Assembly: GCA_025526935.1 (NCBI GenBank)
Contig: JAHLKD010000015.1
Location: 606,420-670,419 of the forward strand
Direction of reading: 5' to 3'
From: Cladochytrium replicatum
Lineage: Eukaryota > Chytridiomycota > Chytridiomycetes > Cladochytriales > Cladochytriaceae
Length of the DNA: 64,000 nucleotides
The position numbers and the translations under genes are program-made. Positions 23,633-34,474 of this stretch are shown here, piece by piece; positions within the stretch are counted from its first letter, which is position 1; each line of letters opens with the position of its first letter. The notes beneath the pieces were generated by a model. That model had not been told where the DNA came from and searched no databases. It saw nothing but the letters and a program-made list of their open reading frames with translations.

Positions 23633-24430
23633 TCAGCTCTTGAACGACAAAGGTTGACCTGCCCAGCTTTTAGCAGTCCCCGTACAAATACTCAAAGTGT
23701 CAGCCCACTTCTTTCCGAACTCGCGAGGTCCCTCAGCGACCAGATACGCCTGAAACTCATCTGCGTATTTATCTGGCTGATATCCTCGCAACCCCAACTC
23801 CTTTCCAACATCGACCCGAACCTGCGGAGGCAACGTACTCCACAGATCCTCGCACTTTGCTCTGTAAGTTGAATCGAGAAAGAAACGCGCATGGAGGTAT
23901 TCGTGATAGAGAGTCGTGGAGTCGCCGGACATGGCGCCGACAATATAGTTTGGTTGATCGAGTTCGTTCAATCGGGTGGCAACTAAATCATCAGTTGAGG
24001 TTGGTTGTGTGATTGCGTTCTCGGACAACGACGGCCCGATTCTGACCAGCTGGAGGATGTAGCTCTCTTGTATTGTCAATGCCGATTCGCCATCAGGCAT
24101 TGACGCGACCCAGTTGAGAAATGATTCGGTTGGAAAGTTGACACCTCTCAACGGTCCATTCAGCTCTCCGCCTTCGTAGTGAACATGCGGTCGACCAAGA
24201 CAAGATTTGAGAGAATTTGAGGAATCAAATTGCAGCACAAGCACCATTCCCCATTCAGTTCGAGTCCAGTCGACTTTCCGAAGCATCGTCTGTGGATCCC
24301 TGGATTGTTCTGAGTCATTGGGTCCGCTTTTGCTAGATTTCAGCGACTTCTGCAGCTCCTGGTACCGCTTTGAGCCTGGCTTTGGTGGTGGTTTTGCCTT
24401 CTGCTTCTTTGGGTGAAGTTCATCACTCAT
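23633..24430 (-). CDS. Hypothetical HExxH (gluzincin-like) protein
   Basis: A single exon of 265 residues starting at the ATG of MSDELHPKK. The N-terminus is Lys/Pro-rich. The C-terminal half contains TLYHEYLHARFFLDSTYR, an HExxH-type zinc motif, followed about 50 residues later by YADEFQAYLVAE, where the Glu could be the third ligand of a gluzincin. The family is not one I recognise by name. There is no signal peptide or membrane segment, so a cytosolic location is likely. A protease function is inferred from the motif only. It is unrelated in sequence to the BSP modules upstream. Confidence 0.65.
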   Translation of the reverse strand: MSDELHPKKQKAKPPPKPGSKRYQELQKSLKSSKSGPNDSEQSRDPQTMLRKVDWTRTEWGMVLVLQFDSSNSLKSCLGRPHVHYEGGELNGPLRGVNFPTESFLNWVASMPDGESALTIQESYILQLVRIGPSLSENAITQPTSTDDLVATRLNELDQPNYIVGAMSGDSTTLYHEYLHARFFLDSTYRAKCEDLWSTLPPQVRVDVGKELGLRGYQPDKYADEFQAYLVAEGPREFGKKWADTLSICTGTAKSWAGQPLSFKS

Positions 24431-24634
24431 CTGCAACTGCCGAAATGGCGCAGAATCCCAATGAAATAGTGAAATGTTTATTCCGTATTATTGAAAAACT
24501 AATTTAGTCCCCATCGTTGCCACCAAAATCAAAAGAATAAAAATAAGAAATTCAAGCGTTTGCTGAAAGGCGGCATTAATTAAGGCAAGAATTCAAGCCA
24601 CATAAAATAATGAAAAGCATCTCCTCGCTTTTTT

Positions 24635-27600
24635 CTACCGGATCTTCGGGCTCTCTCCCGCCAGCACGGTCGGGGCAACTTTCGCCATCAATACACGTAC
24701 AATGTCCGCATATTGCCACCCTCGCTCATACACCCTGCCGACATTCACCATCGTGGGAAGAATGAGGAATGTGCAAGCCCAGAATGTAAGAATCCCGTCA
24801 GTGCTATCCAAAATCAAGTTGATCAAGTGATCCTTCGAGCTGGGTGCCCCGACCATCCCGCCTGCTCGATCGGTTTGAGATTCAGACGTCGACCTCGCAG
24901 ACTGCTTTGGCTTATTCTTCAAATAAATACGTATGGCGGTGTTGTACGCAACGTGGAGAGCCTGGTACGCTATATCGCAGGCCGCTGAAATTACCCATGG
25001 ATGCTCAACAAAAGCAACTGGAGGGGCGGACATTGTAGGAGTGAACGGAAGATCACTGAGCTTTTGCAGTCCTGCGGCACTTTTCGTCAGCGAAAGGATG
25101 GGAGAGAACGGAATACTTCGGTGTTGGTGAGGAATGCGCAGATGAGTGTTCTTGTTTCCAAGTGGGACCAGTGGTACGCTGCTAGAGGTAGACACGCTTC
25201 CAAAGCGAATCGGTGCGGCGAGACCCGTCGCAGAATCGAGGAGCTCACGATCTGCAGTCCAAAATCCATCCCAATAGACACACCCGCAAACAGATTCGTC
25301 GCACATATGTGTGCCATCAAGTTCTGGTGGCACCATCGACGTCCGGAACTTCACAATGAATCCGTCGGCCGTGTACACGGACGCAACGAGGTACACTAAA
25401 GCTCGGAAAGCAAGTCGAATAACTGTTGCTGACTCAACTCGAGTTGGGCGCGACTCGTTTGACAATGGGTAGTACTCTGTAGAGCAGTGCGGAAATGTTT
25501 TTGATTTCCCGGCTTCTGCGTTTCTTCTCACATAATTTCCCTCGTCTTGCATTATGAGGAAAGTGTGCAGCTTCACTATCATCGAGAGGTAATGAATTGC
25601 GAGGCTGAATGCTCCATCAACTCCCACCCATGAGGTCGAATCTCTTCCGGTCCTGAATGGATTTGTGCGAACGACATTTGAGGCCGATGGAACAGCTTGT
25701 GAGCATTCAATGAAGTCTGCGAGAGAACGAAAAGCTCTTAGCCGTGGTGGAAGGGAATCATACCTGACAAATCAGTTTAGTCAGTATTTCCTTAGTGCAA
25801 TTCAAGGAAACGAAATCAATCCTTACCATCCGAGCAAAAGGGTATGCATACTGTGCAAATCGATCGGAGGTCCAATTGTCTTCGCCATTGAAAACTGAAG
25901 CGGATGAACTTGACGACCCTGAACGTTGATCACGATATTTGATTCCTGTCTCAGAAAAATTGACCCGACACCAGCACTCATCGCGTTATGGGTTCTTTCA
26001 TTCAATACGACATCCCGTAAAGCTCTGCAAATCAACGAAAGTTGCAAAAGGTAATCACTCGGATGCCTTGTCTGATACTGATCCCGGAACAAGGTAGCAA
26101 ACCGCTCCAATGCATGCAATGCATCGCGCCGACGCTCAACGGCTCCAGATGAGCTCGGTTTGCTCACTTTTGATTTCGAGTAGTTGCTGAAGTGATACAC
26201 GGTCGGGTAAAGGTTTTGAATGAGAAACTTGATCCATCTCGCACGTTCCAGTGGCGTGCTTTCAGAAGGAGTAAGTTCTTGTCGTCCTGATTGATTCATG
26301 CCATCTTCATCATCTGGATAGAGTTTCAGTGGACAGTCATTTGCTATCTCTGCATCCTCCCAGAACAGGTTGATGATCACATCCCACGTCTCTGCGTCTT
26401 GCTCCACGCACCACTCCAGGTAACTCAGCGAATCGACGGTGTTTCCGCAGCCCAGAAAAGTGGACGTTGTGGTTCGAGCGTCTGTAGAGTTTCCACCTTT
26501 GTCGACTCCGCTTGAAAGCCATTCGTCAACATCCTCTGGTTGCTCATTCTCAGTCAATGCTTCGATATGCTCCGCGTCGTAAAGTGAGCTCTTCATCTCA
26601 TGCATGCAGGAGACATAGTAATTCGGAAGAAGCAGGAATGGAAGTATTCGTCTCAGTTCACTCTCGGTGCCATTTGAACTACTGAAACGACGATCAATCC
26701 GCGAGTGTCTGCTCTTTAGAACGTGTGCATTTTCACTGGCTTTGCCTGAAAAGTCGAAGCTAAGTTCAAGTTGCAGTTGCGTATGATGAGGAAGCTATCT
26801 TACCCATCCATTCAAGTGATTTGTGACCAGCGTTTTGTGCAGCCTCCCACACTGCCAAAAGAACGTACGTCTGAATTCGAGAGATACTGTCCGTGCAGCT
26901 TTCCACAGTCTCTTCCGCGATATCGGCAAACCTTTTTGCAATGTAGGACAATTTCAGCTCCTTGACCTTCCCTTTAGACACGCAAGTATCGGGATTATTG
27001 CGGAGTGCCGGATGCATCGAAAATCTTCCAGAAACAGCATACATAGCATGCAATAGGCACTTCGGCACAATTGGGCCTATCTTTTTTGTCGAGTTCTTCC
27101 ATTTTCGAAGGAATGTGATCGGTTGAATGAGCCTTCTAAATGTTGGATGCACGTATGCAAAGTAGACAGCTATGAGATGGGCTGAAAGATCTGAATCAAC
27201 TTTTAATGAAGTCTCTGGTGCAACAGCCGCGTTTCTTTCTATGTGCGATTGACGATCTTTGTAGTCGGGTGTGAAAGCGCCAATTGCAGCGTTTGAAATG
27301 GGAGGCGCAAAGGAATCAGATTCCGCAATTGTTTGTACGGCCGAGTAGAGTCGGCGACGAGCGGAGGGCATGGTCTCGGAAAGGCGAAGCTCTTCCATAT
27401 CAACACTAGGACATGAAGATGGGGCGTTGGATAGGTTTGTTGGACTCTGTGACTCAGTTAATGATTGCTGTAAATGCTGGGGCCCCCAAAGCTGTTGGGC
27501 AGGAACAGCGGCTTCCATCGGTAAGTCCACGAGTGTTTCCTGTAGCTGGTTTGGGACTTGTGGGATGTGCAGATCGCAGCTTTGACCGACTGAAATTCTC

Positions 27601-29456
27601 AAGTTAAGTCCTTGTGAATCAGATTGGCCTTGCGACATCTGTAACGCTTTCGTCGTGTGCTGCTCTGCGTTTTGGGGGTTTGGGCCAGAGTTCTCCAAAT
27701 CGTGCATCCAGGACCCATTGGGTACTGAAAATGATTGATGCATCTGAATGTCACTGTGGTTGATTTGAGGAATAGGAAGCTCTTCCATGGGCTGCGGAGA
27801 TATCATGGTGGTTGTAGATCCCAAAGAATGACAGGACATTGCGATCATGTTGTGCTCCTGAATATTCGGCATCATATGAGTTTGATGGAGACTCTCCGCT
27901 GGTGAATGAACCAGCGGTCGATGAGAGTCGTTGGAGGAAGACTGTATAGGAAGCTGAAGCTCCGATGGTTTGGGAAGCCTGTGATTTTTTTGATAGAGCG
28001 ATTCTTCCACCGCTGTCTTTTGTCTCCCCTTTGACCTTTTTGACTTCCTCACGGTGTGGACGGTGGTTGTTTCTTCCAGACTTTCTGAAGGTATCACTCC
28101 ACGCCGATCTAGTTTTTCGATCAAATGCAATTGTGGTTTATCTTCATCTGTCGGCGAAATCACAGGTATCTCTCCGGAACTCTCTGACGACTTCGCAGTT
28201 TGTTCATCTTTTCTATGAGGCTCGCTCCGAGGCCGCGGATGGATCTGCACTGTAGTCACTTCAATCGAGCGTATTGTTGCCCCATTTTTCTTTTCGCCAT
28301 TTTCTTTTCGCTTGTTAGGATTTTTGCCATTTCGGTTATTTTTGTTCTGAGCGAGCGGCGACTCCATCGCAATAGAGACCGGAGATTCATGCGCAGAAAC
28401 ACGAGTTGAATATGTCAAGAGTCTTTCACTGCCCGGCACGTTCCCCAGACTTCGGCGGTTCTGTGATCCCAAGCTTCTGTGAACTTCCTGGAAGTTTATA
28501 TGAGGCACCTGACTAGCTGCAGGTGCTGGTGTTTTAGCAGGGTCATTGGGACTGGCTACACGATGCGTGCCAAAGCTTGAACAGTACTCGTTCCATGGCC
28601 ACTCTTTCCGCACAGGTGTGATCACACTGAAATCCTCGTCTCCACCCGGCCTGCCAGTGTCTTTTCCAGTCTGAATAACCAGTGACAAATCCTTCGGCCG
28701 AGCACGCTTCAGACTATGGGTCGAACCTGAGCGATCCATATCGTCTGTTCTAACTTCTCCTGTCGTTTCTCTTCCATCTTCAATGATCTGCGACACCTCA
28801 TTAATCCTTACGCGTTTAGCACTTGGAACGTGAGGCGAGTCGGTTTCCTCAGCGTTCATTTCGCTTCGGGCGGTGGTAGGCTGAGATGATGAATGACCTT
28901 TTGTGTTGGTATTGATCCATCTCGGCCTCCCTCGTGTTTTCCCGGGATGCTTAACGTGACCTACCGGTGTTACGGCACTGTCCTTCCGATGTGTTGACAT
29001 TGAACCTCCCGGTCGACCAGGGCGCCGAACGTATGTGCATGAAATCCCGCCCTCCACGCAACCGGAGCAGGATCCAGAAGCGATTTTGTTGCTGTGCAAA
29101 AGTGAACGACAAGAACAACATAAATCGATCTACCCTTACCATTTTAGCTGCAAAAGCAGGATGAGAAAACAATCAATAGAAGATGTTGCTACAGTTCTCA
29201 CCTTTGCATAGTAGCACGTATCACAAGGTTTGAGACGGCTCAGAGCGGACAGTCGCCTCTTTGAACTCAATTGAGAGTCTGTCTGAGAACCTTCGTCATC
29301 GGGTGATGCACCGCCGTCCGATGAGAAGCTGTCGTCTGTCCTGTAGTTGAGGCTCTTCCTCCCTCGCAACCGCGTTGATTTTGCTCGTTCTGTCCAGCCC
29401 TCCCGATCACTGTCGCTGGGAAACAAATTCGGATCGTACTCGTCGTCGAAAGGCAT
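24635..29456 (-). CDS. Zn2Cys6 fungal transcription factor with middle homology domain
   Basis: About 1,480 residues. Exon 1 (29456-29202) ends in KPCDTCYYAK. A microexon of 8 nt (29147-29140) and exon 3 (from 29091) then complete the zinc cluster as CDTCYYAKLKC then CSGCVEGGISC, the exact C-x2-C-x6-C / C-x2-C-x6-C pattern. A basic linker follows (YVRRPGRPGG), then about 500 residues of Ser/Gln/Pro-rich disordered sequence. The fungal_trans regulatory domain begins near AVYFAYVHPTFRRLIQP and continues LLHAMYAVSGRFS and IQTYVLLAVWEAAQNAG. Later introns lie near 26800-26750 and 25825-25765; they join LEWMG to KASENAHVLKSRHSR and HTLLLGW to YDSLPPRL. The C-terminus ends GESPKIR. It is a nuclear DNA-binding regulator; target genes are unknown. 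Confidence 0.8.
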
Positions 29457-29799
29457 AATCTACGCGCACAGTCCTCTTTGAAGCTAAATCTTCAGTGCGT
29501 CCCGCTCTCTTTTGTGTTCCGCCGGTCTGGTCCCTTCTGGGTCTTTGCCGCGGAGAGGCGTGTGCAGCAACGCGTTGGTCACATGGGAGTCTGGGTTTGA
29601 AAAAAAGAACGAAAACCAAGGAATTATGGATAGTATTTTAATGGATTACTAAGATGCTGTGTTGTTACATCGTGCTACTGTTTTCAGATAGTGGGGGAAA
29701 GGGGCAGAACTAATGAATAAATGTGTGTCAGTTGACTCAGATTCGATAAAACTGTAGGTAACCTCCGCTCCATGAGATCAGGCCAAAAACAAAATGTTG
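29457..29799. other. Intergenic interval
   Basis: About 340 bp between the CADG gene stop and the transcription factor start. It should contain the transcription factor promoter. Nothing else seen. Confidence 0.5.
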
Positions 29800-31581
29800 T
29801 TAGTTTACAAAAGCGGGTCGATTCCCGTAGCCGAGCGGTGTCCGATCCTTCGACTGAAATGAGTCCGGAACCCATTCGTGCAAATAGAAATCATACAGTT
29901 GACTTATCCGTGAACTTCTCGACGACACTGTGTCACTGATGGGCTCGTCTTCACTCATGCTCTGGAAAGCTTCAAAATGCACGCCCGAACCCGACGACGC
30001 GTCCGTCTCGGTTGGGCTGATCGTCGGGCTTTTGTCTCTCAGTGTCATCAGGCTCGCCCTGTTTGGAAGAAAAAACGGAGGTGCCAGGCGAGGCGGTGGA
30101 CTGTTGCGCAGGTCCACGTCCACCATTCCGTCAACCATGATCCGCGAGTCCCGCGAAGGTGAGATGTGGATGCTGTCCCGCTGAAGCTCCACAGCGCTCC
30201 TACCTCTTCCATAAGCCCTCTCAGTTTCTTCTCGTACGGAATCAACCCATCGAATTGTCTGATTCTGACGCGTAGACGTACTAAGAATTCCGTTTCCCAG
30301 TTTGTTTGAATGCCGCCCATCAACATCATTACTATTGCCCAATCCAGACATTGTAGTTGCCCTCTTTCCGGCGGCGAACAGTGACGCAGGTAAAGGAGGA
30401 AGCGCAGACATTCGAGGTGGAGTGAGCTCCTCATGCTTTGTCATCGGATACTTTCGACGCTTCTTGGCAAAGCACAACCATCCCACACAAATGCCAATCA
30501 GGATCAAGGACAGAAAAACTCCAAGACAAATGGCCAGAGGAAGGACGTACGGTGCCGGTGCTGTCGATGTCGAGCTGATCGGCTTACCCGAGTCTGTTTG
30601 CTCTCCATTTACTTTTGTCTGTGTCGTTTCCGTATGTGGAGCTGTCGAAGCTGAGTATTGCGTTGGGTCTGATGCTGGAGGCTGTATTGATGTCGAGGCC
30701 GGTGGTTGTGCGTCGTTCGTTGGTATGGTGAGTGATGAATCTGTGGTGAACGTTGCGTTGAATACGACGGGTAAGGGTGGCTCGGGTACAGAGGTTACAT
30801 TGATCTGAATCCTGCCCATGGATCCTTGTGGATCCATAGCGATCAACAAGAAGGATGTGATGCCCTCGACAACCGGGACGCCACTGAACGACAAGTTTCT
30901 GGAATCAAAAGAGAGCCAAGGCGCAAGCTTTGAATCTTTTGACCTGCCCCTTGAATCAAATATGGCTCTGTACTTTAACGGATCACCGTCCTCATCCTGA
31001 ATCGTCCACGTCGGAAGGGAAAATTCATAGGGTACACCAACAGTCGCTGAAGGTGCGTCTCTCCCAATAACATCACGAAGTAAAATCCCTCGAAGAACGT
31101 TGCCTGTCGCGTTGGCGGGTGTTGGCGGGTGGTTTCCGTCGATGTTGATGCAGAGATACATTGTGACCATCGGTGGCCCCCGGAACATACGAGGATACCG
31201 GGGTCTCGGTTGTGATCTATTTTCATTGGATATTGTATTTGATGCTGTGGTGGAGCGATATCCAGCAATGTAGATGCGTGTAGAGGCTGCAGAGAGATTG
31301 CCATTACGTATCGGCAATCCAACGAGATCCCATGTCGTTAAATCAAATGAAAGCCATGATGGTATTCGAGCGAGACCATCAATTGCTGTAAACCTCACTT
31401 CGTCGACCTGGTCTCGCAATCCTCTCAGGTTGACAACAAATTGTTGACCGCTGAGCACGTCGAACGTTTGAGCTTGCATTTGTTTCCTACGCGTTGAATT
31501 AGAGGAAAAGATCAAGATTAAATGATTTGAGGACCATCCTACCAGGGCTTTTTGCTTTTCTGTCGATGGGGACGAGATCAT
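29800..31581 (-). CDS. Axl2-like CADG-domain single-pass membrane protein
   Basis: 593 residues read as one open frame. Two cadherin-like (dystroglycan-type, CADG) repeats are visible: one ends with IPSWLSFDLTTWDLVGLPI, the second with APWLSFDSRNLSFSGVPVVEG and FLLIAMDPQG, the W-L-x-F-D...G-x-P signature. A Ser/Thr/Pro-rich stalk follows, then the membrane segment VLPLAICLGVFLSLILIGICV at about residue 350, a basic stop-transfer KKRRK, and a cytoplasmic tail of about 220 residues. This matches the layout of yeast Axl2 (bud-site polarity) and its fungal relatives. No convincing signal peptide is present in the first 40 residues, so a short upstream exon may be missing or the start may be wrong. 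Confidence 0.7.
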   Translation of the reverse strand: MISSPSTEKQKALVGWSSNHLILIFSSNSTRRKQMQAQTFDVLSGQQFVVNLRGLRDQVDEVRFTAIDGLARIPSWLSFDLTTWDLVGLPIRNGNLSAASTRIYIAGYRSTTASNTISNENRSQPRPRYPRMFRGPPMVTMYLCINIDGNHPPTPANATGNVLRGILLRDVIGRDAPSATVGVPYEFSLPTWTIQDEDGDPLKYRAIFDSRGRSKDSKLAPWLSFDSRNLSFSGVPVVEGITSFLLIAMDPQGSMGRIQINVTSVPEPPLPVVFNATFTTDSSLTIPTNDAQPPASTSIQPPASDPTQYSASTAPHTETTQTKVNGEQTDSGKPISSTSTAPAPYVLPLAICLGVFLSLILIGICVGWLCFAKKRRKYPMTKHEELTPPRMSALPPLPASLFAAGKRATTMSGLGNSNDVDGRHSNKLGNGILSTSTRQNQTIRWVDSVREETERAYGRGRSAVELQRDSIHISPSRDSRIMVDGMVDVDLRNSPPPRLAPPFFLPNRASLMTLRDKSPTISPTETDASSGSGVHFEAFQSMSEDEPISDTVSSRSSRISQLYDFYLHEWVPDSFQSKDRTPLGYGNRPAFVN

Positions 31582-31946
31582 AGAGCTAGCAAGTGGACAT
31601 GGGAGGAGACGCGTCGGTGGCAGCGGAGCGCGTTTGTTTTGCGATTTTAGAAAAGAAAGTAACGAGAGAGAACACCTAAATGTTCTTAAGACAGCTTCAT
31701 TACTGTGAAAATGAATCAGATACCTAACCAGTTCATTTGGTTTATTGCCTTTCTTTGTGGATTTGCCAAACTACACGTGACCACGACCTAAATCTTCCAA
31801 CTTTATCCGCGACATCCATTGAAAATCAGGACGTTGACTACGTCACAGCGTTGTTGTCACCAGTGATTCGTAGATAAAAGTCATATTCGGAAGCTTGCTG
31901 TTCGAAACTGATAGCATATCATTCATCAAGAGTCAAGTCAAGAAGG
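31582..31946. other. Divergent intergenic region, CADG gene / EF-hand gene
   Basis: 365 bp between divergent starts, likely containing both promoters. No motif is called. Confidence 0.5.
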
Positions 31947-32875
31947 ATGGGAAACACCCACGCTCGCGAGGATCAGGACTTAAAGAGCGAGTCACACTGT
32001 GAGTTTAAAGGGAATTTTAGTCATGTGTTATATTTTTGACTCCCTGACGATACTCTGGAGGCCTATGATCCCCCGTTGTCACTTCAGCCTCGTTGCCAAT
32101 TCCAACTAATGTTCATTGCCATTCTCTTTCAGTTTCCGACCATGAGATCAAGAAGCTGCGCACAGAGTTCTCAAAAGTCGCAGATGAAGAGCACACTATC
32201 ACAAAGGAGCAATTCAAGCATGTACGTTCACCAAAGTTTGACCTTCTCCGGTTATGCTAACATTTTGAACTCTACATTTACACAGACGCTTTTGAACCAT
32301 GTCCAGTGCTGGTCTGCGGGCGCACAGTATCTATTTCTCGAAAGGCTCTTTGATGCATTCGATCTGGACGGAAACCACAAGATTGACTTTCGGGAATTCA
32401 CTCATGGATTGAGCGCATTCATGAAGGGCACCCCAGAGGAAAAGCTCGAACGTGCGCCAAACGTGAGATGGTTGTTTATTGTCCTAAAGCTTAAAGGGTC
32501 GTTTTTAGTTTCGTTTCGATTGTATGATATCGACAAGAGCGGCAGCATAGAACCCAAGGAGCTGATCAGAATCATGAGCCAGATGGTAATTTCCCACTCC
32601 GCCCTCGTTTCCAATTCTAACGCCCACCTTTGCACAGTACTCTGCTTTCTACAACGAAGATCAAACAGAAAAAATTCGAGGAATAGTTACACAGATCTTT
32701 GAGGATTTGGACATCAATGGGGACGGATCACTGGTAAAGTGTGCCGCCTTGCTCTAGTTCAGCATGTTTAATCTCCCTTGGGCGGTAGTCACTGACGGAA
32801 TACAAGTTGATGGCACTCAAAGAGCCAATGATCATCGACTTTTTGGAACAGTTCTTGATTGTGCCAGACAAATAA
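31947..32875 (+). CDS. N-myristoylated EF-hand calcium sensor (calcineurin B-like / NCS type)
   Basis: Six exons: 31947-31998, 32133-32221, 32286-32451, 32509-32585, 32638-32733 and 32789-32875; all phases agree, giving about 188 residues. The N-terminus MGNTHARE has the Gly2 and small-residue pattern of an N-myristoylation site. EF-hand 1 is degenerate (KVADEEHTITKEQF). The next three are canonical: DLDGNHKIDFREF, DIDKSGSIEPKEL and DINGDGSLSLTEY. The C-terminus ends ALKEPMIIDFLEQFLIVPDK. The layout fits calcineurin B, plant CBL and neuronal calcium sensor proteins; the C-terminal motif is nearest to CBL-like sensors. It probably couples calcium to a membrane-bound phosphatase or kinase. Confidence 0.8.
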
Positions 32876-33114
32876 AGAGTATGTCGAGTTTGGGAGTTTC
32901 GGAATATATTGTTCTTTACCAATGGCACACGATTAACGTTTAACCTTTTCTATTGAACATCTGTGCATCAGCTGCATGAAAAAGTTTCACGACAAAGTCA
33001 GTGTAGATAGTTAAGCGACATTAAGGATGACAAACGTCATCCAAAACAGAGTAGGTTAGAGCATTTCCCGCAAAAGCATAATCAGCACGATGGAATAGCA
33101 GGGAGTCGGCTCGT

Positions 33115-34347
33115 TCAGGCCTCCAAAACCATGATGTATTGTGGCAGGTCAGGAATACCGCGGACCACCTCGACCTGGGAAAGCTTTCCAGTGTCCCAGT
33201 CGATCTTGACCACCTCTATCGCGTGGGAATCCTGCAGTCCTACCAAAAGCAAGTCTTCAAAGATCGTAAAGTGCCTCGGCGTATGTCCGGCCAAGAAGTA
33301 TCGATCGGCAAGGTCCAGAATCGACCCGCTGTCCTTGTCTAACCGGTACACGTTCACGAAATCCGATCCGCGCTGCGATATAAACAGAAACTTTCCGTCC
33401 TTCGACACCTCGATTCCGGACGCGGTGATTTCAGACTTTGATCCTGCAGCCGGTTTCTTTTCGACGGCAGAATCAAAGATCGGCACGGCGTCACCGACTT
33501 TCTCGAATCTATCGCGTGATGGAGAGAGCTTAAATGTTTGCACGGTCAACGAGAGCTCGTTGACATTGTACACAATGTCTTTGTGGATTGGGTTGAATGC
33601 CAAGTGTCTGGGACCAGCGCCGGGATCCGCTTTCACAATGGACACAGACTCGAGAAGTTCAGAGTCTTTTTCGGCTTCCGGGTGGAACTTGTACACCCTG
33701 ATGGCGTCGCATCCAAGATCCACAACATATGCGAACTCCCCACCAGCTTCCTCACCATCACGAGGAGGGCTCCAGTTGAACTGGTGCGGATGCGATGCGT
33801 CCTGGCGCGGCTTCTGAGGACCTGCGTCGTCGGCGGGATACTTTTCGAAAACTTTCGGTTTCGGATCACTTTCGGTCCCTTTCGAGGCGATGAGTCTGCC
33901 GGATGAAGGGTCGAAGCCGTACAATACTATGTTGTTGCCGTTGTACACGGCCGATCCAACGTATTTTTGGCCATGTGGGTGGAAGGATATGTGGCATGGG
34001 TGAGTACCGAGCACGGGCACGGTGTTGACTTCGGACAATGCGATGGAGTCGTTTGAACTGTTCAAAGCGAAGGATGTCAGGCGACCGGCATCGAGTTCGT
34101 TGCAGACGACGATATGGCGCTTTCCGTCACGCGAAACGAGCTGCAGATACGTTGGGTTTGGGGTCTCCACAGTCTTGACAAATGAGAGGTATGGTTGCGC
34201 AGTAGGTGTGAAGCGGTAGATGTGGATGCTGGCAGGGAGCAAAGGAGTTTGCATCAGATACTGAAAAACACTCGGTCGATGCTCTTACCCGGATCCCCAA
34301 ACTCCGACGAGTACAAACAAGTTGCCGGTGTTCGCTGCTACCGTCAT
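33115..34347 (-). CDS. Lactonase-fold seven-bladed beta-propeller (6-phosphogluconolactonase-like)
   Basis: Two exons, 34347-34289 and 34228-33115, with a 60-nt intron; joined they give LVGVWGSGIHIYRFTPTAQP, about 390 residues. The repeats FHPHGQKYVGSAVYNGNNIVLY, DASHPHQFNWSP, DPGAGPRHLAFNPIHKDIVYNVNEL and ASGIEVSKDGKFLFISQRGSDFVNVY are typical of the lactonase / carboxy-muconate cyclase propeller family, where the GPRHxxF and HPHQ-type motifs line the central channel. No signal peptide. The substrate is unknown; bacterial relatives hydrolyse 6-phosphogluconolactone, fungal ones cyclise or open muconate lactones. Confidence 0.8.
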
Positions 34348-34474
34348 GAAAGGTTTTCACGCTTCAGGTCGATTTTTGGAATAATGCAAAATAAGTGGCC
34401 GCATAACCTCTAATGCAATAATTGCCTGAAGGTGGACCGTTTGAAAAAGAAAAACAGTTATTTATGTCACCATT

